Shown here: one piece after another, positions 53,926 through 62,618 of the stretch | Layout: each line of letters opens with the position of its first letter | How positions within the stretch are numbered: position 1 is the stretch's first letter | Assembly: GCA_964462535.1 (NCBI GenBank) | Contig: CAYWXV010000009.1 | Coordinates: 29,501-93,500 of the forward strand | DNA: 64,000 bases | Reading direction: 5' to 3' | From: CAYWXV01 sp964462535 | GTDB taxonomy: Bacteria > Bacteroidota > Ignavibacteria > OLB7 | Translations under genes and position numbers: made by a program | Notes under the pieces: model-generated | The model's input: only the letters and a program-made list of their open reading frames with translations | The model's database searches: none | What the model was told of the DNA's origin: nothing

Positions 53926-53981
53926 GCAGCGATAAGTGGACGGTGTGCGTTGTTTTCTTCGATCGACACCAGTAGGGACGG

Positions 53982-54854
53982 CTACGCCGAGACCACTCTC
54001 CGCAGCTTTGTTCGCGGGCCCATTTCGCTTTCGTAGACTCGCTTCACGCCATCTCCCAGTGCCTTCTCAATATCCCGGATGTTCGAGATGAGTCGAGCAA
54101 GGCCCCCGACCTCGACAGATGCGGCCTGGTCGGTTCCCCACATCGCGCGATCCAACGTGATGTGCCGTTCTATAAAGGTCGCCCCCATGGCGACCGCAGC
54201 CCACGTGGTAGCCAGCCCGGTTTCGTGGCCCGAGTATCCGATGGGCACGCCGGGGAATCTGCTCCTTAGCGTATGGAGCATTCTCAGATTGAGCTCCTGC
54301 ACCGGACATGGATAGGTCGATGTCGAGTGTGCGATCAGGAGCCCTTGCTGACCTATCGCCGAAACCGCTCCGTCGATCTCCTCCATGGTCGACATTCCAG
54401 TCGAGATCATGAGTGGCTTCCCAGTCCGCTTCATTACTTCAAGTAGGGGGATGTCCGTTAGTGACGCTGATGCGGCCTTGTACAGTGGCGTGTCGAATTG
54501 CTCGATAAAGTCGACGGCCGCCTCATCCCAGCACGAGGCGAACCAGGCAATGCCGAGTCCCTTACAGAGTCGATCGATGTACTCATAGTCGGCAAGCGTC
54601 AGCTCCACCCGATGCCGGTACTCGATATAGGTCATCCGCCCCCAGGGAGTGTCCCGCTCAAGGTGCCATTGGTCGACCGGCACGCAAAGCTCTGGCGTTC
54701 GTTTCTGGAACTTGACGGCATCGCAACCCGCGGCGGCGGCCCTTTCGATCATCCGACGCGCAAGGTCGCGCGACCCGTTGTGGTTGATTCCAATTTCGGC
54801 GATGATGTAGGCCGGGCGCCCGTCGCCGACTGATCGGTTTCCTATCCGGATCAT
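53982..54854 (-). CDS. NeuB-family ulosonic acid synthase
   Basis: A 290-residue TIM-barrel synthase of the NeuB/SpsE family, which condenses phosphoenolpyruvate with an aldose to make a nine-carbon-type acidic sugar. Motifs are PAYIIAEIGINHNGSRDLAR, CDAVKFQKR, LMISTGMSTMEEID, IGYSGHETG and ATFIERHITLDRAMWGTD. It lacks the C-terminal antifreeze-like SAF domain of full-length NeuB. ATG 54854 is chosen because a longer frame would overlap the SDR gene. The substrate sugar is unknown; see the cluster finding. Confidence 0.88.
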   Translation of the reverse strand: MIRIGNRSVGDGRPAYIIAEIGINHNGSRDLARRMIERAAAAGCDAVKFQKRTPELCVPVDQWHLERDTPWGRMTYIEYRHRVELTLADYEYIDRLCKGLGIAWFASCWDEAAVDFIEQFDTPLYKAASASLTDIPLLEVMKRTGKPLMISTGMSTMEEIDGAVSAIGQQGLLIAHSTSTYPCPVQELNLRMLHTLRSRFPGVPIGYSGHETGLATTWAAVAMGATFIERHITLDRAMWGTDQAASVEVGGLARLISNIRDIEKALGDGVKRVYESEMGPRTKLRRVVSA

Positions 54855-54888
54855 AGTTCTTGATTCCGTTCGTTGGTGGTCGTATTCC

Positions 54889-55761
54889 TCAGATAGCTGT
54901 CCATCCCCCGTCGACGACAAGGAGAGATCCTGTCATGTACCGCGACGCATCCCCTGCAAGGAAGATCAGCGCTCCATGGTAGTCATCGATTCGGGCCATG
55001 CGTCCCAGTAGCGTCCGGTCCGCATAGTTCGCGATGAAGTCGTCGTCCTGCCCGTTCTCCACGCCGCCGGGGACAAGCGCATTTACCCTGACCCCCGCGG
55101 ATCCCCACCACGCCGCAAGAAACCGTGTAAAGGAAACGACGGCTCCTTTGGTGGTGGGGTAGGCCGCTGATTTGTAGAAGTCCTGGGTCCCGTCGGGCCT
55201 CCTGTAAATCGACTGGTCTGGACCTACGAGCGCGTAAGTGGAGGCCACATTGATGATGCTGCCGCCCCCGCGTCGTGCCATTTCCGAACCGAGAATCTGC
55301 GAGCAGAGGTGGACGCCGGTCACGTTGACTTCTAGAGATCGGCGCCAGCAGTCGAGCGGGTAATTCTCGTATCGGGAAAGCGCAACACCGTTCTCCGGCC
55401 GTTCAAACATGTCGTTTACCGCGGCGTTGTTTACCAGGATATCTATACTCCCAAAGCAGAGCATGATCTCGTCACGCAGGCGTTCGACGGAACGCTGGTC
55501 TGCAACGTCGACTGCCATACCGACCAGTCGCGATCCAACGTCGTCGCCAAGCTCGTTGCACAGTTGCGTGACGGTTTGGCGGCATGCATCGGCATCGACG
55601 TCAGTTGCTATTACGTCGGCACCCGCTATTGCCAGCGCTCTGCAATGCTCACGTCCCAGTAGCCCCGCGCATCCCGTCACAACCGCTGTCTTCCCGCGGA
55701 GCGAGAACATGGACTCAACAGTGGGAGCTGTGGAAAGAATCGTTGCGTTTGTGTAGTTCAT
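54889..55761 (-). CDS. SDR-family oxidoreductase of the surface-sugar cluster
   Basis: A 290-residue short-chain dehydrogenase with the cofactor motif VVTGCAGLLGREHCRAL, NNAAV, and the catalytic SAAYPTTKG (YxxxK). It ends ASRYMTGSLLVVDGGWTAI, as classic SDRs do. GCAGLLGREH resembles PtmA-like SDRs in legionaminate/pseudaminate clusters as I recall them. It probably oxidises or reduces a hydroxyl on the sugar or precursor handled by the neighbouring NeuB-type synthase 34 nt downstream. Confidence 0.88.
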   Translation of the reverse strand: MNYTNATILSTAPTVESMFSLRGKTAVVTGCAGLLGREHCRALAIAGADVIATDVDADACRQTVTQLCNELGDDVGSRLVGMAVDVADQRSVERLRDEIMLCFGSIDILVNNAAVNDMFERPENGVALSRYENYPLDCWRRSLEVNVTGVHLCSQILGSEMARRGGGSIINVASTYALVGPDQSIYRRPDGTQDFYKSAAYPTTKGAVVSFTRFLAAWWGSAGVRVNALVPGGVENGQDDDFIANYADRTLLGRMARIDDYHGALIFLAGDASRYMTGSLLVVDGGWTAI

Positions 55762-55823
55762 GATTGATCTATGTGGTTCCTCGTCGTCAAGGACCCGCGT
55801 TCGGCGTGACGCCCACGAGAGCC

Positions 55824-55962
55824 TGTTGAAACGGGCGCGATCTCTGCGTTGGGTTCCTCAATGCTCGCTGCGGCGTACCCCGGTAGGCCTCATTCGTTCG
55901 TCGTCGCGCGCCGTGGCATCGCGCGATTTGAATAGGCTCCCGACTCACGGGTGTTTCAACAG
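55824..55962. repeat. 139-bp element bounded by 10-bp inverted repeats
   Basis: CTGTTGAAAC at 55824-55833 and its exact inverse GTTTCAACAG at 55953-55962 bound a GC-rich sequence without an open frame. It fills most of the 234-bp gap between the SDR and aminotransferase genes, while the other gaps in this cluster are under 50 bp. Terminal repeats and size suggest a MITE- or REP-like element; no second copy is seen in the window. Confidence 0.5.
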
Positions 55963-55995
55963 TCCTGCCAGGCGCCGAGTTGTCAGTCTGCCTCG

Positions 55996-57399
55996 TTATG
56001 GCAGCCGACTGACTTCCCGGGTGCGAACTGGCTTCATGTTGAACTCGCTCGTACGTCGGAACACCGGGGCGACGGGCGAACCTCTGAGTTCGGCAGCAAG
56101 ATTCCCTCCGTGGATCGCCATATCTAGCCGTGGAAGAATCTCGCGATACGCCTCGATCAAATAGTCGATGTCATCGTCGGTGTGTGCATACGACAGGTTG
56201 TGGAATCCCGACCAGAGGATTCCACATCGAATCATCTCCTGCTGCATGAATGACTTTGCGACCAGGGCGTCAACACCGTTTGGCGGTTTGATGGCGAGCA
56301 TCGTCCGCTGCGGATAGCCGATGCACGTCACGTAGTCGAGGTCCATGTTGGCGATGAGTGACTGGACTCCTTCACGGAGGCGATTTCCCCGTGCTCCCAG
56401 AACGGCAGGGACCATCTCACGCTCAAGAACCTGAAGCGTGGCCTTTGCGGCCGCAAGGGAAAGAGCTTCACCGCCGAAGGTCGTGTAGAAGAAGACGTCG
56501 TCGTCAAGCCGCCGCATGATCTCCCTCCTCCCGGTGAGGACAGAAAGAGGCATACCATTCGCAACCGCCTTCGAGAAGCAGGCCAGATCGGCGTCGACAC
56601 CGAAATGGTGCTGCGCACCGCCGGGAGAGATCCGGAATCCTGTCCACATCTCATCGAAAATGAGAACAACGCCATGGTCCGAGCATAGGCGACGAACGTC
56701 GTGGAGAAAACCGGGGCGAGGGGACTCAAAGACCATGGGTTCCAGAATGACGCAGGCAACATCCGTATCAATCGCGTCGAGAAGGGCGTCGCTGTCGTTG
56801 TAGCCGAAGGTGTTGGTCAGGTCGGCTACGGCGTCCGGTATGCCACCATCGCGGGCCGTTACGGCGATGTACCAGTCGTGCCATCCGTGATACCCGCAAC
56901 AGAGGACTCTGTCCCGTCGCGTGTGTGCGCGTGCAAGTCTGACGGCGGCAGATGTCACGTCGGCACCCGTCTTGGAGAATCGGATCATCTCGGCGTTAGG
57001 GACCATGCGCGCGATGGTTTCGGCAACCTCGAGTTCCAGAGGATGTACAAGCGAGAAGGTGATGCCCGATAGTAACTGCGTGCGGATCGCGTCGTCGACG
57101 GTCGAATTCCGATATCCGAGAATGAGCGGACCAACTCCCATTGTGAAGTCGATGTACTCGTTCTCGTCCGCGTCGATCACGCGGGAACCATAACCCTCGG
57201 TGACGAAGACCGGCGATGCCCCACGAACATGCTGCGACGGACCCTTGGCCAGTGTCTGCGTGGCCGACGGAATCAGACGCTCTGCGCGATCGAGCAGCGC
57301 GAGAGATCGGGAAACGTCTGGATAATCGTTGTCGAGTGATGGTCTGTTTGGCACTGTGACACCGGATTGTGTTGATGAATGCGGACGACCAGGGAGCAT
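55996..57399 (-). CDS. Class III PLP aminotransferase (glutamate-1-semialdehyde aminomutase-like)
   Basis: A 467-residue fold-type I aminotransferase resembling HemL and its sugar-pathway relatives. Visible motifs are ASPVFVTEGYGSRVIDADEN, KTGADVTSAAVRLARAHTRR, GYHGWHDWY, VVLIFDEMWTGFRI and the lysine in CFSKAVANGMPLSV. The C-terminus is extended and Arg-rich. Because it sits 6 nt after the transketolase C gene, it probably aminates a keto-sugar or a semialdehyde in the surface-sugar pathway rather than making aminolevulinate. Confidence 0.87.
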   Translation of the reverse strand: MLPGRPHSSTQSGVTVPNRPSLDNDYPDVSRSLALLDRAERLIPSATQTLAKGPSQHVRGASPVFVTEGYGSRVIDADENEYIDFTMGVGPLILGYRNSTVDDAIRTQLLSGITFSLVHPLELEVAETIARMVPNAEMIRFSKTGADVTSAAVRLARAHTRRDRVLCCGYHGWHDWYIAVTARDGGIPDAVADLTNTFGYNDSDALLDAIDTDVACVILEPMVFESPRPGFLHDVRRLCSDHGVVLIFDEMWTGFRISPGGAQHHFGVDADLACFSKAVANGMPLSVLTGRREIMRRLDDDVFFYTTFGGEALSLAAAKATLQVLEREMVPAVLGARGNRLREGVQSLIANMDLDYVTCIGYPQRTMLAIKPPNGVDALVAKSFMQQEMIRCGILWSGFHNLSYAHTDDDIDYLIEAYREILPRLDMAIHGGNLAAELRGSPVAPVFRRTSEFNMKPVRTREVSRLP

Positions 57400-57405
57400 C
57401 GTTTG

Positions 57406-58308
57406 CTACCGAGTAACCAGCTCCTCGATGACGGCATCTGCGATTGCCTCTCCCGTCATTCCTTCAAATCGAAGTACGTCGTTGAGCAATCCGGGTCGGA
57501 ACCATCGCTCCCGAAACGCAATGCTCCTAACCGGGGCGCTGAGCCGTTGACGCATCATGAGCTCTGCAACCATTGTTGTCAGTCCACCTGTTTCGAAATG
57601 ATCCTCAAGCGTGACGACCAGATCTGATTCGTCAAGGCATCGAATCACGGCGTCCTCGTCCAACGGAACCACGGTTCGCAGGTTCACAACGCTGGCTGCG
57701 ATGCCACGCATTCGCAAATGCTCCATCGCCTCGATCGCACTGTTGAAGAGGAATCCGTGTGTGAGCATCGTGATGTCTCTGCCGTCCCCAAACGTCTCGG
57801 AACGTCCAACAGCGAAGGGTTCGTGGATGACCGTCGCAGGAGTCGCATTGAATCTGATGTACCATGGGGACGGGTCTGCAAGAATGTGCTCGAGTCCGGC
57901 GACCATATCATCGTTGTCGGCAGGCGAGAAGACTCGCATGGAAGGTATCCCGCGCATAAGCGCAATGTCCTCGATCGCCTGATGCGTGGGTCCGTTAGCC
58001 TCTGACAGGAGACCCGGGACGCCGCCGACGAGCTTCACCGGCAACGATGGGATGCCAACATCGGTGCGTATGAATTCGAAAGCGCGCATCGTGAGAAAGG
58101 CGGCAAGAGCGTGGACGACGGGGATACGTCCCCGCAGTGCGAGTCCTGCTGCAGCCCCAACCATTGTCATCTCGGCAATGCCGACATCGATGAAGCGATC
58201 CCCTAGTCGGTCGGGGAGGTTTCGGATAGCAGCACGGTTCTCTGCAGTCATCACCACGATCCGATCGTCGCGACGCGAAAGATCCTCGAGCAGCTCTTCG
58301 TATGTCAT
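57406..58308 (-). CDS. Transketolase, C-terminal subunit
   Basis: A 300-residue protein holding the pyrimidine-binding and C-terminal transketolase domains. RFIDVGIAEMTMVGAAAGLA carries the cofactor-activating glutamate; later blocks are GLLSEANGPTHQAIEDIALM and VVTLEDHFETGGL. It must pair with the N-terminal subunit encoded 48 nt upstream. Split transketolases are common in archaea and in bacterial sugar clusters. Here it may move a two-carbon unit to build an unusual sugar. Confidence 0.9.
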   Translation of the reverse strand: MTYEELLEDLSRRDDRIVVMTAENRAAIRNLPDRLGDRFIDVGIAEMTMVGAAAGLALRGRIPVVHALAAFLTMRAFEFIRTDVGIPSLPVKLVGGVPGLLSEANGPTHQAIEDIALMRGIPSMRVFSPADNDDMVAGLEHILADPSPWYIRFNATPATVIHEPFAVGRSETFGDGRDITMLTHGFLFNSAIEAMEHLRMRGIAASVVNLRTVVPLDEDAVIRCLDESDLVVTLEDHFETGGLTTMVAELMMRQRLSAPVRSIAFRERWFRPGLLNDVLRFEGMTGEAIADAVIEELVTR

Positions 58309-58356
58309 GTTCAGTACAATGAGATGTAGGGGTTCAACGTGCGAAACACATCCCCG

Positions 58357-59235
58357 CTATCGGACCATCAGCGTTTCAGTCTCGAGACCTTTCGCAACAC
58401 CACCATCGAGCTCCGCGAGAAGGCGTTCGACGTCATCGTGAGAGAGGTTCACGAACCAGCGATCCGCGCGCCCCTCAATCGAGGGACATCCGCACCCTCG
58501 CATGGTATCGGCAATGATCACCGACGGACGCTCGGCCGCGTGCTGAAGTTCCTCAAAGGCCCCGTCGAGGGCTTCGAACGATTGACCATCAACCCTCCGT
58601 GTTCGCCAGCCGAAGGCGCGAAACTTCTCATCAATGGGCTCGAGCGGTATGAGCTCCTCGGTCCGGGCGTTTGCCTGAAATCCGTTCCGATCGACGATCA
58701 ACACCAGATTGTCGAGACGGTGTGCTGCAGCAACGAGCGCCCCCTCCCAGATCGAACCCTCGTTCAGCTCGCCGTCGCCCACGATCACATAGACACGGTT
58801 GCCTCCGCGCCTCATTCTCGCTTCCAGCGCTATGCCGATTCCGACGGACAGCAGGTGCCCAAGCGAACCCGAGTGAAACTCGATCCCAGGAATCGCTCGG
58901 TTTGGGTGCCAATAGATGTGGTCCTCTGTTGACAAATGATTCTTCAGCCGGTCCGACTCGATGAACCCCTGCTCGGCGAGAACCGCGTAGAGGGCCGGGA
59001 CGTCGTGTCCCTTCGACAGCAGGAGAAAGTCCCGACCCGGATCATCGACAGTGGACGGTGTGATCCTGAGCTGCTGGGCGTACAGATAGACCAGCAGGTC
59101 GGCGCACGAGAGTGAGGCTCCGATGAAGCATCCGCCGTCTGTCGCCATCCGAACGATTTGTCGCCGAACTCGCAACGCCGTGGACCGAAGACACTCGGAA
59201 CGATAGCGTGTCAATCGCGATTCGGGTGATATCAT
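58357..59235 (-). CDS. Transketolase, N-terminal subunit
   Basis: A 292-residue thiamine-diphosphate domain protein. LLLSKGHDVPALYAVLAE and GSLGHLLSVGIGIALEAR are typical of transketolase N domains, and IVGDGELNEGSIWEGA is the ThDP-Mg motif (GDG...N region). Together with the gene at 57406-58308 it makes one complete transketolase. Its ATG overlaps the cytidylyltransferase stop by four bases. Confidence 0.91.
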   Translation of the reverse strand: MISPESRLTRYRSECLRSTALRVRRQIVRMATDGGCFIGASLSCADLLVYLYAQQLRITPSTVDDPGRDFLLLSKGHDVPALYAVLAEQGFIESDRLKNHLSTEDHIYWHPNRAIPGIEFHSGSLGHLLSVGIGIALEARMRRGGNRVYVIVGDGELNEGSIWEGALVAAAHRLDNLVLIVDRNGFQANARTEELIPLEPIDEKFRAFGWRTRRVDGQSFEALDGAFEELQHAAERPSVIIADTMRGCGCPSIEGRADRWFVNLSHDDVERLLAELDGGVAKGLETETLMVR

Positions 59236-60032
59236 GGCGCAACCCTCGTCATGGATGGTTCGATGGTGTGGAGTTCTGCCAAGTGGTGACGATACCAGTT
59301 GACGCCCACGAGATGAGCGTTGATCGCTCCAATCGTCGGATCACTGTCAACGAGTGCCAGGATGTCATCGACGGAGAAAATCGAATTCGAGCTCGTGTGA
59401 AGCCGATCATACACCGTCCTGATCAGGTCGTAGTCTTCAGGGTAGTCGATTGTCCATCGATGCGTCATCGAGTAGTCGAGGCCGGTCTCCCATGAGACGT
59501 TCAGCAGTCTGAATTCAGCGGGGCGTTCCCAGATGTACGGGGTGGTGTGCTCCCGCTCGAACTGTAGCCCTGCGCCGAGCCAGGCGCGGTGAAGGACGTC
59601 GATGGTCATAGCCTCTACGTCTTGTCCATCCGGCCAGGTGGGGGGGTGTAGGTTGCTGCAGTAGTCTGCGTCGGCGGCTTCAACGAACGACGCAAGCACG
59701 CTGTCAATGACGCGCGGATCGATTAGTGGGCAGTCGCTCGGAATCTTCACGACTACATCGGCACCGTGGGCCTGTGCAGCGCGGAGGTGACGGTCGATCA
59801 GATTATCGGGATGTCCAGTAAAACAGGGGACATCATGCGCTGTGCACAGCTCTCGAATTGCATCGTCTTCGCCGGCCCATGTAGTGGCGACGACGACCTC
59901 GTCGATGGAGCGTGACCCGCGGATTCTCTGAACGACTCTGGCCAGTAACGGTTCACCTGCCAGCGGAAGAAGAACCTTTCCTGGAAGCCGAGTGCTCCCA
60001 ACGCGGGCCTGGACAATCACAACGGTTCTCAC
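59232..60032 (-). CDS. SpsF-type cytidylyltransferase
   Basis: A 266-residue nucleotidyltransferase of the CMP-sugar / SpsF family: VVIVQARVGSTRLPGKVLLP binds the nucleotide, and VVVKIPSDCPLIDPRVID is the metal-binding block. GTG 60032 is chosen because it overlaps the previous stop codon (GTGA) and GGGAGG stands 4 nt upstream; another GTG at 60059 is less well placed. It probably activates an acidic sugar made by the NeuB-type enzyme as a CMP conjugate. Confidence 0.87.
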   Translation of the reverse strand: MRTVVIVQARVGSTRLPGKVLLPLAGEPLLARVVQRIRGSRSIDEVVVATTWAGEDDAIRELCTAHDVPCFTGHPDNLIDRHLRAAQAHGADVVVKIPSDCPLIDPRVIDSVLASFVEAADADYCSNLHPPTWPDGQDVEAMTIDVLHRAWLGAGLQFEREHTTPYIWERPAEFRLLNVSWETGLDYSMTHRWTIDYPEDYDLIRTVYDRLHTSSNSIFSVDDILALVDSDPTIGAINAHLVGVNWYRHHLAELHTIEPSMTRVAP

Positions 60033-61081
60033 ACGCCCTCCCGGCCTGCTCGCCACCACAACAGCGGGGTATCGGCGATCGTGCGTGGCGTCGCCGGCAT
60101 ATGGTGGTCATATTCCGGATTGGGCAGCCCGCGAAGGTGGCGTCGGCATAGGTCCGCGATCGCAAAAGCCGAACGACCCCCGTTCTGTATCGGTGCCAAT
60201 CGTCGCAGCTCGCCTATGTCAAAATTCGAGTAAACCTCCTTGCCCAGTACAATGCCGACGTAGACCACCGTCGACCATGCAGTTACCAGAATGTCGCAGT
60301 TGGCTATCAACGCGTTGACATCACCGTCGGCCACAACGATCGATCCGGGGGCGTATCGCTCAATCTCGGCTGTCGCCCGATCCACGCGCTCGTTGGGATG
60401 GAGCTTGAAAATGATTTGTCGGCCGCGGGCTAGTCGCACACATTTCTCAATAAAACGGCGACGATTTTCATACCGAAATGTCTCGCGTGCGTCCGATGTC
60501 GCCGCAAGGAGGTATCCTTTCAAGGGAATATCGTTGTCGAGAAAACTGGAGCAGTGGTCGAAATTTGGTATGCCGGTTACGCGAATTCTCCGTGGATCAA
60601 CACCCTTGCGAATAAAATGTTCGCGATACCCTGCACTTGCGACGCAGAAATAGTCGTACGCCCTGCTCAGTCCTGTGGTAGCAGTACTTGCCAGCCAACG
60701 TGGTAGACGGAGCGTGCGGACTATGTGGAAGAGGATCGTTTCTGGATCTGTCATCCCCTCCTGGACGAGTATTGTCGCAACTCCCCGAATGTTGTGCGGA
60801 ATGATGAGATCGCTGCACGTGACAACCAGATCGTACGATCCACTCCTACCTGCATAGTCTATCGGAAGGTTGTGCAACTCGAGATACGCGAGGCATCGAT
60901 CACTGAGTTTGCGTCCGAGGATCGTAAACTCGAGGAGACCAAGATCCTTGAGGCGGTCAAGGGGACCCTGAGCATAGTACGGGGTGAAGCTCACGTCAAA
61001 CTCCGTAAGATGCTCGGCGATTTGGTGCATCTGCCGGGTCTGATTGATCGATCCGCAGATGAAGAGGATGCGCTTTGACAT
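60029..61081 (-). CDS. Glycosyltransferase-B-fold protein, CDP-glycerol glycerophosphotransferase-like
   Basis: A 350-residue protein beginning KRILFICGSINQTRQMHQIA. FKLHPNERVDRA and CDILVTAWSTVVYVGIVLG match the phosphate- and nucleotide-binding blocks of GT-B enzymes such as CDP-glycerol glycerophosphotransferases; UDP-GlcNAc 2-epimerases have a similar fold. It could transfer the CMP-sugar product of this cluster. ATG 61081 is preferred because a -7-like element lies just before it; ATG 61108 is an alternative. First gene of the cluster. Confidence 0.65.
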   Translation of the reverse strand: MSKRILFICGSINQTRQMHQIAEHLTEFDVSFTPYYAQGPLDRLKDLGLLEFTILGRKLSDRCLAYLELHNLPIDYAGRSGSYDLVVTCSDLIIPHNIRGVATILVQEGMTDPETILFHIVRTLRLPRWLASTATTGLSRAYDYFCVASAGYREHFIRKGVDPRRIRVTGIPNFDHCSSFLDNDIPLKGYLLAATSDARETFRYENRRRFIEKCVRLARGRQIIFKLHPNERVDRATAEIERYAPGSIVVADGDVNALIANCDILVTAWSTVVYVGIVLGKEVYSNFDIGELRRLAPIQNGGRSAFAIADLCRRHLRGLPNPEYDHHMPATPRTIADTPLLWWRAGREGV

Positions 61082-61090
61082 AGAACGCTG

Positions 61091-61098
61091 CAAAACTA
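61091..61098 (-). promoter_or_regulatory. Candidate -7 element of the surface-sugar operon
   Basis: On the minus strand TAGTTTTG matches TAnnTTTG exactly. The expected transcription start is only about 6 nt before ATG 61081. No TTTG is seen at the usual -33 distance, so this is tentative. The remaining divergent region up to 61342 shows no other clear element except AGGAG before the phosphofructokinase gene. Confidence 0.35.
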
Positions 61099-61342
61099 TT
61101 CCTGTCATCTTCCGAGGGCGTAACGCCTGCGTTAAATCGGAGTTGTCTGTTCGTAATGATCCCCCATTCCCCGAACCCTTCGTGACAAACGTACCCTCGT
61201 GTGGCTTCGTCCTTGTCACGGAGATGTCACGATTCTGTCGCCGTTCCCGGGGAGAGCGGAGCTGATTCCATCGGGCTTCATAACTTCACCGCCGTTCGTC
61301 TGAATCATCAATACACGTCTACAGATTCTCGACAGGAGTTCA

Positions 61343-62617
61343 ATGGCAGAACGGAAGGTGCTTGCAGTTCTGGTGGGGGGCGGACCCGCGCCGGGCATTA
61401 ACGCGGTGATCTCGGCGGGGACTATCGAGGCGATTAACGCTGGTTTCGATGTTGTCGGGATCCCCGATGGTTTCCGGTGGCTGATGCGTGGAGACGTCAC
61501 GGTGGCACGTCCGCTGGGGATTGACGACGTATCACGGATACACCTTCGCGGCGGTTCGGTACTTGGGACGGCGCGGGACAATCCAACAAAGTCAGCCGAA
61601 GCGACACATGCCGTTATCGACTCCCTGAATCGGCTTGGTGTCACACATCTAATGACAATCGGTGGTGACGACACTGCGCTCTCGGCGAGCGTGGTTGCGG
61701 AGAAGTCGGGACACGCTATCAAGGTGGTCCATGTTCCAAAGACGATCGACAACGATCTCCCACTCCCCAGTCACATCCCGACGTTTGGATATCAGACGGC
61801 CCGACACGTGGGTGCTGAGCTTGTGCGAAACTTGATGGAGGACGCTAGATCGACCAGTCGCTGGTATGTCGTTGTTGCGATGGGTAGGAAGGCGGGGCAC
61901 CTGGCCCTTGGCATAGGGAAGGCGGCCGCGGCAACCCTTACAGTGATCGGTGAGGAGTTTTCAGGGGAGACGGTTCCCTTCGCAAGGATTTGCGATATCG
62001 TTGAGGGAGCAATCGTCAAACGGAGGGCGATGGGGCGACGTTACGGAATAGCTGTTCTCGCGGAAGGGCTGATTGAGAAACTCGACCCCACCGATCTGGC
62101 TGATCTCCAGGATGTCGAGCGAGATGAGCATGGTCACATTCGATTTGCCGAGGTCGATCTTGCAAGGAAAGTAAAGGCTGAGCTGCAGGGAAGGTTCAGT
62201 CAGCGCAACATTCGCATCACTGTTATCAACAAGAACATCGGATACGAGCTTCGGTGCGCCGATCCGATACCCTTTGACGCAGCCTACTGTCGTGATCTGG
62301 GCTACAGTGCCATTCGCTTCCTGATGTCCGGAGGGGCGCAGGCCATGGTCACTGTGCAGGAGGGATGTCTGACGCCAATACCTTTCTCTGACATCCGGGA
62401 GCCGGAAACAGGGCGAACCCGCGTTCGACTCGTGGACGTGGAGGGGGAGAGCTACAGGGTCGCTCGCGAATACATGATCCGCCTGGAGCCGGAGGACTTC
62501 GATGATCTGGAGTGGGTGGACAAGATGGCCGACGCGGGGAACATGACATCAGAGGAATTTCTCGATCGTTTCGCGGCAATGCGCGAGCATTACCTCTCGA
62601 AGAAGGAGGGGAAATAG
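61343..62617 (+). CDS. pfp: Phosphofructokinase, predicted PPi-dependent, copy 1
   Basis: A 424-residue phosphofructokinase interconverting fructose-6-phosphate and fructose-1,6-bisphosphate. GGGPAPGINAVI opens the protein. GGDD (107-110) replaces the GGDG of ATP-dependent enzymes, and PKTIDND (132-138) has the lysine seen in PPi-dependent ones; MGRKAGHLA (180-188) binds substrate. These residues predict pyrophosphate as phosphoryl donor. AGGAG stands 4 nt before ATG 61343. Its stop is one base from the start of copy 2. Confidence 0.9.
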   Translation: MAERKVLAVLVGGGPAPGINAVISAGTIEAINAGFDVVGIPDGFRWLMRGDVTVARPLGIDDVSRIHLRGGSVLGTARDNPTKSAEATHAVIDSLNRLGVTHLMTIGGDDTALSASVVAEKSGHAIKVVHVPKTIDNDLPLPSHIPTFGYQTARHVGAELVRNLMEDARSTSRWYVVVAMGRKAGHLALGIGKAAAATLTVIGEEFSGETVPFARICDIVEGAIVKRRAMGRRYGIAVLAEGLIEKLDPTDLADLQDVERDEHGHIRFAEVDLARKVKAELQGRFSQRNIRITVINKNIGYELRCADPIPFDAAYCRDLGYSAIRFLMSGGAQAMVTVQEGCLTPIPFSDIREPETGRTRVRLVDVEGESYRVAREYMIRLEPEDFDDLEWVDKMADAGNMTSEEFLDRFAAMREHYLSKKEGK

Positions 62618-62618
62618 T

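Noticed and set aside
53982..60032. Standard sialic acid (neuA/neuB/neuC) operon
   Set aside because: NeuB-like and cytidylyltransferase genes fit, but no convincing NeuC epimerase is present and the transketolase, class III aminotransferase and SDR have no place in that pathway.
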